From contig OY727099.1 in assembly GCA_963402885.1 (NCBI GenBank), positions 312,501 to 376,500 of the forward strand: a stretch of DNA of 64,000 nt, read 5' to 3'. The notes beneath the pieces are model-generated. The model had not been told where the DNA came from. It did no database searches and worked only from the letters and a program-made list of their open reading frames with translations. The DNA comes from Antedon bifida. Taxonomy: Eukaryota > Echinodermata > Crinoidea > Comatulida > Antedonidae. The position numbers and the translations under genes were made by a program. Below, piece after piece: positions 48,487 through 59,935 of this stretch; within the stretch, counting starts at the first letter, position 1; each line of letters starts with the position of its first letter.

Positions 48487-50246
48487 AAAAACAAGCGTGT
48501 GCGTGTCATTCGGATATCCGATGATGCGCGCGATATGTTTCCTGGGTTATTGCATGCTATGGGGAAAAGCGCTGCATCGCAACGGGATACTTGCATCATT
48601 GTTATTTGGGTCACGTGTCTTTCGTGGTCTGAATCGGGTGGTATAATGATCGACTGTATTTGCTTGTAGTGTGCCGATTGTAATGAACATTGTTCCCCAT
48701 CAGGTTCTGGTTTGAGAAAAATATTTTCAGTCCGACAAATACAGAGATTGTGATTTTTGGGAATGGGAAGAGTCCAGTTCATTCTATACTAGCGATGATT
48801 GTTGTTTTAGAAAACTATCATATATCCATACATCTTAGCACAAACCATGACTTTTCCAAATATTTGAGCCAGACCCAGTGAGTCTACTGATAACTACAAA
48901 GTTTGGCTACTGTCGTAGGTCTATAAGGATTTTCTCGATTAATTATAAATATCAAATAAAACGAAACAAAACAAAACAACTAAACTCATGCAATAATGAT
49001 ATCAAACATCTTTGGCAACTTTAATGCGGTTGAAAGTAACAGATTATTTATGAATACAAAATAAAGATCTACTCCAAATTCTAATGAAGATAATTTCTAA
49101 ATACAGTACTGTATAAGTTGACAAGGAATAATAAAGCCATCAATCTATTCAGTTGTAACCTTATGTGCCACGGGCACGAATAGGATAAAGTAATGTATTC
49201 AGTATACATACTGAACTGTCACTCGTAACCTGCACAGCGTATATTGCATACCAAAATGTAATATACTGCACTGTATACTTGTTTTTTTTTGTGCATATAT
49301 TCACATGATTATTATAATATACATTAATAGTAGAGCGGCTAATATTTATTTAGAGAAGAATGGTGCACTTTCATGGAAGAAAGCATTAAACTAACTTCCC
49401 ATAGTAGCTCTATAATAATATCACCAAAGAAAAAAAAAAGGGGACCACAAGCAATAAGAACCCAAGTGGCCACCATCAATGATATACATTTGTTATCCAA
49501 TATTGAGGACACATAGTCATGACTAAAATACCTATACCCATATATTCAATCGGGGGCATAGTGAAGTCATCAAGACTTGTGTCAGATGGTGGTCATTGAA
49601 TGGTAAGGTTTTTTTTTTATTAAAATCAAATATGTGTTATTATAATATTGTACCCTTTTACCACCGAGCTTTTTTCCTTCTTGTATAAATGAAGTGATCA
49701 TTATCAAGGAAAAAACTAACTTCAAGGAAATCGTAAGAGAAGTAGGCCTACAACATTATGTTTTATGGCTATAGCAATCTTTTTATAATAAACAGAATTA
49801 TGATATTATCATTTTTGTTTTTAAATTGTATTTTTGAGTATTATTTTCTGTTGGCACTTTCAGCACAAGCTTTGTTTCTTAAAATCTGTGCCTCCTTCAT
49901 GTTGTATATTGAAAGAAACTATATTTGTTAGTTTGAATGAAGGAAATAAGTGTTATTTTGATTGATTGATTGATTGATTGACAAATCGTTTATCGCGACC
50001 AGACCGGAAGGAAGCGTTATTTTAAAAAGAAAAATGAAACAAAATAAAAAAAATGTTGTTGTTGCTTCTACATCCAACATTGCGAAATATATCGACAAAA
50101 ATTAAAGTAAATATAATAATAGGCCAATTTGATTCATGGTGGTCTGTACTTAAATATAGGATATTATTAATAATATATTGGTAATAAATAACATATTCTG
50201 GCAGTCATGGGTAAGTCTTCATTAGTCATGACTATAATGCCTTTGC

Positions 50247-50814
50247 TTAAAGGATGTATTGTCCCTTTGACTAATTCCCAAAAAATTAAAAATTAAAGAT
50301 TTCGAAAAAAGGTGGGTCATTTTGAAGTATCATAATAGTTATTAACTATCACCAAACATTTGTCGAAAAAAAAAATCATTTACCTGAAATACAGACGTTT
50401 TTTTTGTTAAAAAAAATAACTTTGACTTCCAGTCAAAGTTTTCGATCAAAACATATCCCATAATGAAACGCGCTTGTTTGGCTACTCTGTATGCATAATC
50501 ATAAAACTTCCTCACGATCTGTGTGAAAATACCTTCTCAATTGTGACGAGTTGTAAACAATCCTAATATGCATAATGCGTACTTATGGTTTAAAATCTTT
50601 GTTTACTTTCGCTCGCGATTTTCCAGACGAAATGTAATCAAATTAATTTAGTTCATAGTTCATAGTTCACTGGTTAATTACGTAAACTTGTTGTTTTTGG
50701 CTCGAATTTTCGACTTAAAGTGAATAACTTTAATATTACTTTGATATGGCCAATTTAAATTTAGAATATTTTGACCTTCATTTTTTTGTGTTTCAAGGGA
50801 CAATACATCTTTAA
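50247..50814. mobile_element. MITE-like element, family A, long copy
   Basis: Left end TTAAAGGATGTATTGTCCCT and right end AAGGGACAATACATCTTTAA are inverted repeats of about 22 bp, shared with 21000-21260. The roughly 570-bp interior shows no transposase frame, so it is a non-autonomous DNA transposon. The TTAA at each end may be the target site. Confidence 0.8.
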
Positions 50815-52080
50815 GATTGATAAATTCAAATATTTTAGCGGCCATCTTGGAATTCAAAATGGCCGCCATCGAACACAAATTGTTATGATTGCATGATACC
50901 CGCCGATATTGAAAACATGGGTATAGGTCTTCGAATCATGACTTCATTAAATTGAAGTTTAATAGAAAAAGAACTCTTCCTTGTCGGAATACCAATTTAT
51001 AATCTGTTTGATTTCTAATTTATTTATTTGCACCTGTGTAACCTGTAAACCATTTTTAGCATAATTACATCCACAGCTCGTAGTACTGCGATGGCGCTAG
51101 TTACAACTCGTTATGCGTGGTTAATTAAATTGAATGACGTGATGCATAAACGGGCATAAATAAAGAAGATGAGATGTAAAATAGAGAACGACGAATGCAT
51201 TTAGCTGAATAGGCACGTTCAAATAAGATTTTATCGTGCTCTTCCTGCTAATATTGAATATCACGTTAGCAGGTCGAGTATTCACATAGAATTCAACATC
51301 GTGATTATGCTAATGAGGTGCACTGATGTGTGAAAGGCCAAACACATGTTTGGACGTGACATACGTGGGAAGGGGTTGTTGATTTCTTTGTTGATTGGAA
51401 TTTCGTCAAAAGATTATTGACCAACAATGTGTACCATCACGAATGATAGTAATATCGAAACGTGACAAGGTTCTTGACCTTTAACAATTTTTAATAACAT
51501 TTGAATCTAATAATAACATTTAAAAATATTTCATAATGAATGGATAACTAGTTTTGGGAGCAGAAACGAAAGTACATCATACCTAGAAAATTATCTCATA
51601 TTTCATGTAGCACAAAACATTAAATAATACTATGTAACTGAAATGCTGAAACAAAAATAAATAATAACTTTAATGTAGGCCTACCGTACTTTTTTACCAT
51701 GCAAAATTGTTAACGAAAATACTGTTAGAAACATAAACTAAATATATATTATAATACTGTACATATGGCCTATTTTATACAAATTGACATTTAAACAAAA
51801 TTGAATGAAAGAATATTTATAATTGCACATATTTGGAATGTTTAAGCATTGCATATATTACATAATATCGTAAACAAAAATAAACTAAATGAAGCTAAAC
51901 ATAATATACTATAATTTTATAAAAATGCATCTGTTATATAAATTTTATTTTAACACAACACTTCATTCTTTGGCATAGATAATTAAATTGCACAAATTGT
52001 TTTGCTTTTGTTGTATGGTCACGTTATGCACTTTTAGGATGTTTTTTGAGTATCCAAAACAATTGAGAGAAATTGCACTT

Positions 52081-52260
52081 TAAAGCTTGGTTCCCACTAG
52101 AACGTAACGCAAGGACGTAAACGCAACGCAAGCGTTTTAACCAATGACAAGCGAAGTTATAGACAGTTAGCAATCACAAGCGAATAAGCCATCGCTTGTG
52201 ATTGGTCAATTCACTTGCGTTGCGTCCTTGCGTTGCGTCGCTAGTGGGAACCACGCTTTA
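52081..52260. mobile_element. MITE, family B, 180 bp with long inverted repeats
   Basis: TAAAGCTTGGTTCCCACTAG at the left matches the reverse complement of CTAGTGGGAACCACGCTTTA at the right. The match extends inward through GACGCAACGCAAGGACG-type sequence for about 38 bp, and a nested inverted repeat (AATCACAAGCGA / TCGCTTGTGATT) lies inside. The whole element can fold into a long hairpin. It sits about 125 bp downstream of the SH3YL1-like stop codon. Related divergent copies are at 5.8 and 9.8 kb. Confidence 0.85.
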
Positions 52261-52299
52261 GTGGGAGACATGAGACCCCTCCTAACAACATTTGGCAAG

Positions 52300-52305
52300 T
52301 TTATT
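52300..52305 (-). terminator. Candidate polyadenylation signal for SH3YL1-like gene
   Basis: AATAAA on the minus strand about 80 nt after the stop codon at 52386-52388. No supporting downstream element was assessed. Confidence 0.4.
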
Positions 52306-52318
52306 TATATCATTTAAC

Positions 52319-52412
52319 TGAATTTAGTCTTTGCTCTGACTTACACAATCACTTTGACATAGTTGAATTTAGTCTTTGCTGTGACTTACACAATCACTTT
52401 GACATAGTTGGC
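52319..52412. repeat. 47-bp direct duplication spanning the SH3YL1-like stop codon
   Basis: GAATTTAGTCTTTGCT-(C/G)-TGAC and the following TTACACAATCACTTTGACAT are repeated 47 bp apart with one mismatch. On the minus strand the last codons (NYVKVIV) and the stop are therefore present twice, the second copy in the 3'UTR. Confidence 0.9.
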
Positions 52413-55400
52413 AGGAAATATTCCTACACGTCCATATAGCTCTCCTTCCCACCAATCAAATTGGGTGTCGGTCCGGGTAATAATGGTGATTCGATCATTT
52501 GTTGCAAAGGTAAGGTCGCAGGGTAGAATTGCTGTAAATGGTTCTTGTGCAATCCCAATCAGTGGCTTGTCCCATGAATCAGCTTTGGTTAAATCTAAAT
52601 ATTCAGAGGATGAAAGTTGTAAGTTATTAAGTAATTAAAAACAACTTAATAAAAACATTCAATTTAAACACAGCTTCCGGTAATTTAACTTAAATGCATT
52701 GGTTGCTGGACTTTTCATTTTTCAAAAAGTTGTTTTCAACTATTGCAATAATGGATTTGTATTTTGCTCTTTCTACAGTGATAACCAACACAAAGCACAG
52801 TAGACTAGAATGTTACACCATCTCTCATAAGGATCCCTTCATGTTGAGCTCTTAACAGAGCTGATTCGTTTGTCTATGACAGGATGAGAGGGATCAGTAC
52901 ATTCATTCAAAAGATTGGTTCACTGGAGACCTTATCAGAGAAGACTTGTTTTACCACCAGAACTGTGGCCGAAGAGAGATTTGGACCTGTGCTGATTTTA
53001 TCGCTGTGGTTTGTGGTGCCATTGATTTAACCTAATGACCAGTCAACTCGACTTTGTCTTAAAAAGATACACATAATTCACAACAGAATGGATTTTAAAT
53101 TTACCTGAGGTGCTTAATGTTTTTTTGGTAAGAGTGTTTTCTGTCTGAGCTGAAAGAAACTGCTGGGCTTTGGATGTCCTATTCATGTTTCTGGAATAAC
53201 TTCTGGATTCTATCATAAAACTACTTTTATTACTTTTTCCAGATGAAGAAAGTCTTGAACCAATTAATGGTGAGCGAGTTGGACTTGAATCGGCACTCTT
53301 TGATTCTGGTTTGTTCAATGGCTTTAAGTTTGGACCAGAATGGATTGCACTTCTGTTGCTACTTCTGGAGCTTCTGCTGAAAATGGATGTCTTTGTTTTA
53401 GGTGATGGGGAATCAATTGCATCAGCACTCTTGCGTTTAGAATCAGGTCTGATCTTTTCCTCAGAATTATTATTATTATCAATTGATGATTTTCTATGCT
53501 CACTTTTCGATGAAATGTCTGTCAAAAATGAAAATGTGTACAGTATAAATCACATGATACTGAGGAAGACAAAAATAAGATGAAGAGATGGAATTGTAGC
53601 ATTTGCTGGCATATCCTGAATAAGAAATGAGTCCAGCTTGGGGAGGTCTTCATCGTGCAGACTGATAATGCTGAAATGATGACTATGATGATGTATAAAT
53701 CAATGCATTGTTTTATAAATTTGGCACAATCAGTGGCATAACGATTATATGGCTAAACTCAGGGGCCCCAGAGCTGAAGCCTAGGGGCCTCAGAGAATGA
53801 GTAACCTCAATGCAACTACCCAGAATTGGAGGACCCCCTAGTCACCAACTCTGGTGGTTTAATTACAAGAGGTTACTTTCACAATTGTGAGTGCACGACA
53901 CATACTCCTAAAACTTGCCTTTATCATTCTTGATACTGTTCATTACACTTAGCTTAGCCATTCCCATAGCTTCCTTGCCTTTCTTACGAGCTTCTTTCTT
54001 AGCCATCTGCCCAAGAGCTTCCATACCAGACTTTACATGCTGCTGCAACGCCTTGTAGAGTGGCTCACATTCATCAGGTGGTTCAACATCTCCACTTAAG
54101 ATTTGAAAAGCTCGAATGTCACACCCATAGAATCTATAAATATTAAGTATGTGGCAGCAAAAAACATGTTTTGTCTATAGACCAATAACTTTATACAATG
54201 GAATGTATATTCATTATCTTTAAGTAAATTTTACCCAACCTGGTACAAATTGAATACTCAGTATGTAATGTGATAAAAAAAAAATAGAAATCGAGTGAAA
54301 TACATGGCAAAATAAAAAGAGCAACAGAGGGCATGCTATTTATTATTTTGACCCATAAATTGAAGATAAAGATAACTTGAGATAGTATGGTCTGTAAGTA
54401 TATACTTATATTAATGTCCATATATGATAAATTGTGGACACTATCATGCAGAGAGACTCTATCTTGAATCCTACAGTACCTCTAGATCACTGAGCTTACT
54501 GACTGGTAAAAATTAAATCAATGTACTGCAAATATACATGGCTGGCCCAGTCATGTGTGCAAATTTGAGTTAGAGTTTACTGACCGACCGACCAACACAA
54601 TGAGCTATTATAGAGTCGCGTACTGAACATACTTTCTGTTTGCATCTTTTCTTTCAATTAAAGCAGCTCCTTCCAGAGAGATCCCAGCGAATAGTCCTTT
54701 GGTTTGGCTGTAAGTATAGATGGCAGCAGGACTACGCACTGAAACATCACCCTCTATGTTTCTTCCAAGAGGCCCTACAGCTACAGTCACATTTCCACCA
54801 AGAGTAACATTGCCTCCCTTTGCAAATGCATCCACTGCACTCTGCTTGTTCAGAAAGATCACAAAGTCGGTCACCTAAAAGAAAGAAAGTAAATCCATTA
54901 CTGTATTCCATCGAGTATCATCATTTTTTTAAGCGAGAGCTATAATGATCTAAATTTGAAAATAATGTTTTTAGTGAATTTTGTTTGATTTCACCAGGGT
55001 GACCATGCCAGCATGAATGAGAGCATATGTACAGATTTCACCAGGGTGACCATGCCAGCATGAATGAGAGCATATGTACAGATTTCACCAGGGTGACCAT
55101 GCCAGCATGAATGAGAGCATATGTACACAAAAAATAAAGCAAATAATGACACTGCAAACAATTCTTAAGGTCTAAGATTTGAAATTTAGTAATAAAAACA
55201 TTATTTAGGTCGTTTAAAATTTAAATAAAATCACAGAGACGTTTTTAAATGAAGTTTCCACTGAAAAAATATGTGTAGATATCCACCAAGGGCAGCAATC
55301 CTGCAAAGTCCACATTAATTGAGAAAAGACTGTTGGAAGCTCAATAGTAAAAGTAAATATAGTTGAGTGGTGAAGGGGCTAGGGTGGTAATAGGTATAGT

Positions 55401-58385
55401 TGAGTGGTGAAGGGGCTAGGGTGGTAATAGGTATAGTTGAGTGGTGAAGGGGCTAGGGTGGTAATAGGTATAGTTGAGTGGTGAAGGGGCTAGGGTGGTA
55501 ATAGGTATAGTTGGGTGGTGAAGGGGCTAGGGTGGTAATAGGTATAGTTGAGTGGTGAAGGGGCTAGGGTGGTAATAGGTATAGTTGAGTGGTGAAGGGG
55601 CTAGGGTGGTAATAGGTATAGTTGAGTGGTGAAGGGGCTAGGGTGGTAATAGGTATAGTTGAGTGGTGAAGGGGCTAGGGTGGTAATAGGTATAGTTGAG
55701 TGGTGAAGGGGCTAGGGTGGTAATAGGTATAGTTGAGTGGTGAAGGGGCTAGGGTGGTAATAGGTATAGTTGAGTGGTGAAGGGGCTAGGGTGGTAATAG
55801 GTATAGTTGAGTGGTGAAGGGGCTAGGGTGGTAATAGGTATAGTTGAGTGGTGAAGGGGCTAGGGTGGTAATAGGTATAGTTGAGTGGTGAAGGGGCTAG
55901 GGTGGTAATAGGTATAGTTGAGTGGTGAAGGGGCTAGGGTGGTAATAGGTATAGTTGAGTGGTGAAGGGGCTAGGGTGGTAATAGGTATAGTTGAGTGGT
56001 GAAGGGGCTAGGGTGGTAATAGGTATAGTTGAGTGGTGAAGGGGCTAGGGTGGTAATAGGTATAGTTGAGTGGTGAAGGGGCTAGGGTGGTAATAGGTAT
56101 AGTTGAGTGGTGAAGGGGCTAGGGTGGTAATAGGTATAGTTGAGTGGTGAAGGGGCTAGGGTGGTAATAGGTATAGTTGAGTGGTGAAGGGGCTAGGGTG
56201 GTAATAGGTATAGTTGAGTGGTGAAGGGGCTAGGGTGGTAATAGGTATAGTTGAGTGGTGAAGGGGCTAGGGTGGTAATAGGTATAGTTGAGTGGTGAAG
56301 GGGCTAGGGTGGTAATAGGTATAGTTGAGTGGTGAAGGGGCTAGGGTGGTAATAGGTATAGTTGAGTGGTGAAGGGGCTAGGGTGGTAATAGAACAGTAT
56401 GAAGAAACACTGTAATGCAATAAGCAATATTATGTAAAAATAAAGAGCTACTTTCAGTGGAGAATTAATGATGATGATATATGTTTCAATATAAAAAAAA
56501 TGATTGATTCATGCTATAGTGTACACAATGATTCAATATAATAGAATTGATACTACTATACTACAGTATTACTATTCCAATGATACAACTATGTTAAAAG
56601 GACACCATTACAGTTTATCGTGTCATTCTTAAGACAACTTATCAGTTTTCTGAAAATGCATGCTTTGTTCATGCATAGAATAGAATATTCTACGATGAAA
56701 TCATTCAGAAAGATTCATGATTATATAGTATATTAAATGTAATTAAAGGTCTTCTATTGCCATGATCGACAGTGTGTCAAAGTCAATGATTTCTCAGCAC
56801 GCCAAATTGTGCGTCTAATGCTCGTTTTCTTTGGGAAAGGTCGACCATGCACCTTTATTCTGTTTTCTATCAGCACAGAGAACTAGGCACCCGTGCCAAT
56901 ATAAATTGTCGATCGTGCAATAGCCACTTCCATTGAGATTGATTGTAACTTCATTCCAGAGCAATAGACTGCAATACTGTTATTTTAACATACAGTACAG
57001 TACCATAGTCATCAGTGAGATAATAAAAGGCAGTATAGAGTAGACAAACTATATGAATATACAGTACTATAGTGCATATAATCATAATGAAAGCAAGCAA
57101 AATATTTAGATTTGAAAACAAACCCAATTTCACAAAGATGAGCAGCAGAGCAGTTACGTTCTGACATCCTATATTACATGTAAATACAAATGATTAGGGT
57201 TTATATAAGTTAAGGAAGTCATTTTAGAAACTGTGTTCTTAATATAACAGTTCTTCATACAGATATAAAATACTTATGAGGGTTATAGAAAGACAAGGAT
57301 GGAATACAACATTTTAATATTAAAAACATTAGAAAACCTGCAGATTTGCAGTCTCCTTATGAGTAATGTAGTTAGCTTTTAAATTTGCTAGAGCACTGAA
57401 AATAACCATCAGATGTTTCCATAAAAAGCAGACACCTAAAGTTCACAAGCGTAGCTGGTTGTACATGTAGCAGACAGAGTATAGCAGGCTACGTGTAGTA
57501 GGCTGAGTGTAGTAGGCTGCATGTGACATGCAGAGAGCTGACTGTGATGATCATCATTGCCTGCACAAACACTGTACTCATCATTTCTAGCACATACCTC
57601 GGCACCTATTTCAAAGCCCCCGCCAAATCCAGCTAACCCAATAGCAGATGGTGCAGACCAGCCTAAAAAAGAAATAATTTGAGCATTATTATTACAACAT
57701 ATAAAAACTTGTCATTGTTCTTTTTGATATAACACCTTTTTATTTAAAAAAAAAATCAACCAACCAAACTTACTTTGGATGCTATAAAAGGGTTTGATTG
57801 CTGACAAGTTTCAACAAAAACTTTTAATGGGGATTTGAACAATCTGAATGTATTTTTACCTCCGCCTTTTAATTTAGATACAACAATACCACTTCCACCT
57901 CTAGCTGTCACAAGGAAGCCAGCTTTAAACACTGTTATGATAGCAATACCACGGCATGACAGAAATAGGCCAGCTGAGGGAAAAATAAATATTACAATAA
58001 ATTACTGTACAGATAAATTACTGTGACCTTACACATGCTCTGGCCATAACAACATGTTTCGATCTAAATTTGTTTTTAAAATAGATCCACATACTGTAGT
58101 AAACCCAATATTTAGTAATGAGAGTCTTGACAAACAATTGCGCATTGACATGTAGACAAGTGTTGGCAATTAACATTCCTGCCCCATAGTTGCATTATGT
58201 AGAATTTTTTAAAAGTGCTGAATAGACTATTATTATAGCCTGATAATGAAAAACGTAGCTTACTGTACCTGGAATTAATTTGTCTGGACCTGTTGATGCA
58301 GTTGGGAATGTAAAGTCATGAAGAATCTTTGCAGCTTTCTTAGATTCTGACTTGAGTTTCTTTGGAAACGGAGAGTTCACACCCA
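52386..58385 (-). CDS. SH3YL1: SH3YL1-like protein (YSC84 domain + SH3 domain)
   Basis: Seven in-phase exons: 58269-58385, 57860-57973, 57598-57662, 54633-54874, 53919-54133, 53105-53518 and 52386-52594, about 458 residues. The first five encode the SYLF/YSC84 domain: KLKSESKKAAKIL, TVFKAGFLVTARGGSGIVV, PSAIGLAGFGGGFEIGAE, AFAKGGNVTLGGNVTVAVGP and GLFAGISLEGAALIERKDAN. In the family this binds phosphoinositides and actin and works in membrane ruffling and endocytic traffic. The last exon is an SH3 domain with FDWWEGEL and GIFPANYVKV. Exon 6 is a 138-residue Ser/Lys-rich linker that makes the protein longer than human SH3YL1 (342 residues). The intron after exon 5 uses a GC donor (AAAG/GCAAGT). 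The start codon may be split: the first visible exon begins TGGGTGTG, giving Met-Gly-Val if the preceding exon ends in A. Confidence 0.92.
52830..53035. repeat. Possible SINE segment in SH3YL1-like intron
   Basis: Contains TTGTTTTACCACCAGAACTG and GTGGCCGAAGAGAG, sharing the ACCACCAGAAC core with 37.97 kb. Moderately GC-rich compared with its flanks. Weak. Confidence 0.25.
54560..54626 (-). repeat. GGTC-palindrome dispersed repeat, copy 5, inverted
   Basis: Reverse orientation: GTTTACTGACCGACCGACCA, then CACAATGAGCTATTATAGAG and TCGCGT. It ends within a few bases of the donor of SH3YL1-like exon 4 (exon end 54633), so this repeat abuts the splice site. Confidence 0.75.
54987..55127. repeat. 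47-bp x 3 perfect tandem repeat
   Basis: Three identical units beginning GATTTCACCAGGGTGACCAT (54987, 55034, 55081). In the intron between SH3YL1-like exons 3 and 4. Confidence 0.97.
55358..56392. repeat. 37-bp minisatellite, 28 copies
   Basis: Unit starts TATAGTTGAGTGGTGAAGGG and contains GGCTAGGGTGGTAATAGG. The 1,035 bp equal 28 units, essentially identical except one A-to-G change (GTTGGGTGG, near 55510). The unit is strongly strand-biased, being nearly C-free on the plus strand with G runs (GGGG, GGG). It lies in the SH3YL1-like intron between exons 3 and 4 (57597 to 54875). Confidence 0.98.
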
Positions 58386-59384
58386 CTGAATAATAATATA
58401 ACAATTATTAATTAAAGAATTAAACATGAAAACATTTTTTAAGACCTCTCAACTCAACTGAGAAGCATGGGAGTCTGTCAATATTGTCGAGTCATGTGAC
58501 TATTTCGTAAAAATGCAATTTCTTTTTGAATGAACGAAAAAATATTTGTAGTAGTTTCGTTCCGCTGTCGATGTCGTAAATGTAACCACGGCATATATTT
58601 TTAATTACGCGCGTTTTATTTAGCCTTTTTAGGCCTAGCACAAATGCTTCTAGCCATTACTATTCTAGCCAGCCTTTAGGCACGAAATGAGATGGCAATG
58701 GGCCTACTAGTACTAGATTAGAAGGACAACTCCGGCCTGGTAGGAGGGTCTAGGCCTAGCTAGTACAGTAGACTGTAGTAGAAGCCAGTCGTTTTGTAAG
58801 CTACTGTATAATATTAATAATAAATAGATATATAGATCCACTATATAATAATGCAGTGTAGTATAGTAGGCTAAACTAAGAAATAAATTATAAGAATAAG
58901 TTATTAATATAGACTAGGCTTAGTTGTCAAAAATATTACTAGTGTACTGCTTGCTAATGCCTTATTTAAGATAGTAGTGTTCTTTGCTTTCAATCTGTCA
59001 TCATCGATCATCACGTTGTTGATTGCTCATGCGGAAAGAGTGAACAAAACAGACATTCCATTATGCTTATGATATTCATTTATAAAATAATTAAAACGAA
59101 ACTATACAAAAATAGCTTTATGTCAAAGGAGTAATTTAATAGTTATTCAAACATTTATTTCACATATGAAATACACATATGCTTTGAAATTATGTACATA
59201 AGCATTAAATTATTGTAATTGGATTTAAAAAGTCATCCATTTATAATGGAATGTTCCAACCTTAGTATTAAGATGGCGCCTGTCGCGAGGTATATTCAGA
59301 GCGTCATTTCGGCGATCGAGCATACTCTACTTCTACGGAGCGCCATATATGCCTTTATTTACTTCCGAAATAGAAATAGTACTA
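58386..59384. other. Upstream flank of the SH3YL1-like gene
   Basis: Should contain the SH3YL1-like first exon and promoter, but I could not fix them because the missing coding part may be a single base. Several AGGCCTAG-type motifs occur. No other gene seen. Confidence 0.5.
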
Positions 59385-59935
59385 CGGTAACTCTGGTTCA
59401 GTGGACCAAATTTAGCACCAGTGGAGCACATACAGTGATGATATAAAATAGAAATAAGTCACTAATTTTAATATCTTTTCGTATGTAATACACTGTGCTC
59501 AAGTGGACCCAATTTAGAGCCAGGGGAGCACAGTGATACTAATAGAAATAAGTCACGGAATTTTAATATCTTTTCGTATTTTAATACACTGTGCTCAAGT
59601 GGACCCAATTTGGTACCAGGGAAGCACATTGATATAAAATAGAAATAAGTCACTGAATGTTAATATCTTTTCGTATTTTAATACACTGTGCTCAAGTGGA
59701 CCCAATTTGGCGTCAGTGGAGCACGGTGATATAACATAGAAATAAGTCACTGAATTTTAATATCTTTTCGTATTTTAATACACTGTGCTCAAGTGGACCC
59801 AATTTGGTACCAGGGAAGCACATTGATATAACATAGAAATAAGTCACGGAATTTTAATATCTTTTCGTATGTTAATACACTGTGCTCAAGTGGACCCAAC
59901 TTGGAGCCAGTGGAGCACAGTGATATAAATTAGAA
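59385..59935 (+). repeat. 97-bp tandem repeat array, about six copies
   Basis: The phrase GTGCTCAAGTGGACCCAATT recurs at 59497, 59593, 59690, 59787 and 59884 (spacing 96-97), with a degenerate first copy near 59395. Each unit also holds AGAAATAAGTCACTGAATTT and AATATCTTTTCGTATTTTAA. A fragment of this repeat also lies inside each 1,774-bp satellite unit (60955-61110 and 62727-62885). Confidence 0.93.

Larger units (their letters stand above)
48278..52080. other. Intergenic region between FSIP2-like and SH3YL1-like genes
   Basis: Upstream flank of the FSIP2-like gene and downstream flank of the SH3YL1-like gene. It holds the MITE-like element at 50247-50814, a (TTGA)n microsatellite at 49959-49981 and AT-rich DNA. 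Small open frames at 48.3-48.9 kb overlap each other on both strands and have no recognisable domain. No gene seen. Confidence 0.6.

Noticed and set aside
48335..48881. Overlapping open frames of 63-103 codons upstream of the FSIP2-like gene
   Set aside because: They overlap in several frames on both strands, are rich in Cys/Leu/Ser without a recognisable fold, and have no splice context.
49956..49981. (TTGA)n microsatellite as an element boundary
   Set aside because: A plain simple repeat with no matching partner or inverted end nearby.
55358..56392. CRISPR-like array
   Set aside because: Units are head-to-tail with no spacers and lie in an intron of an animal gene, so this is a minisatellite.
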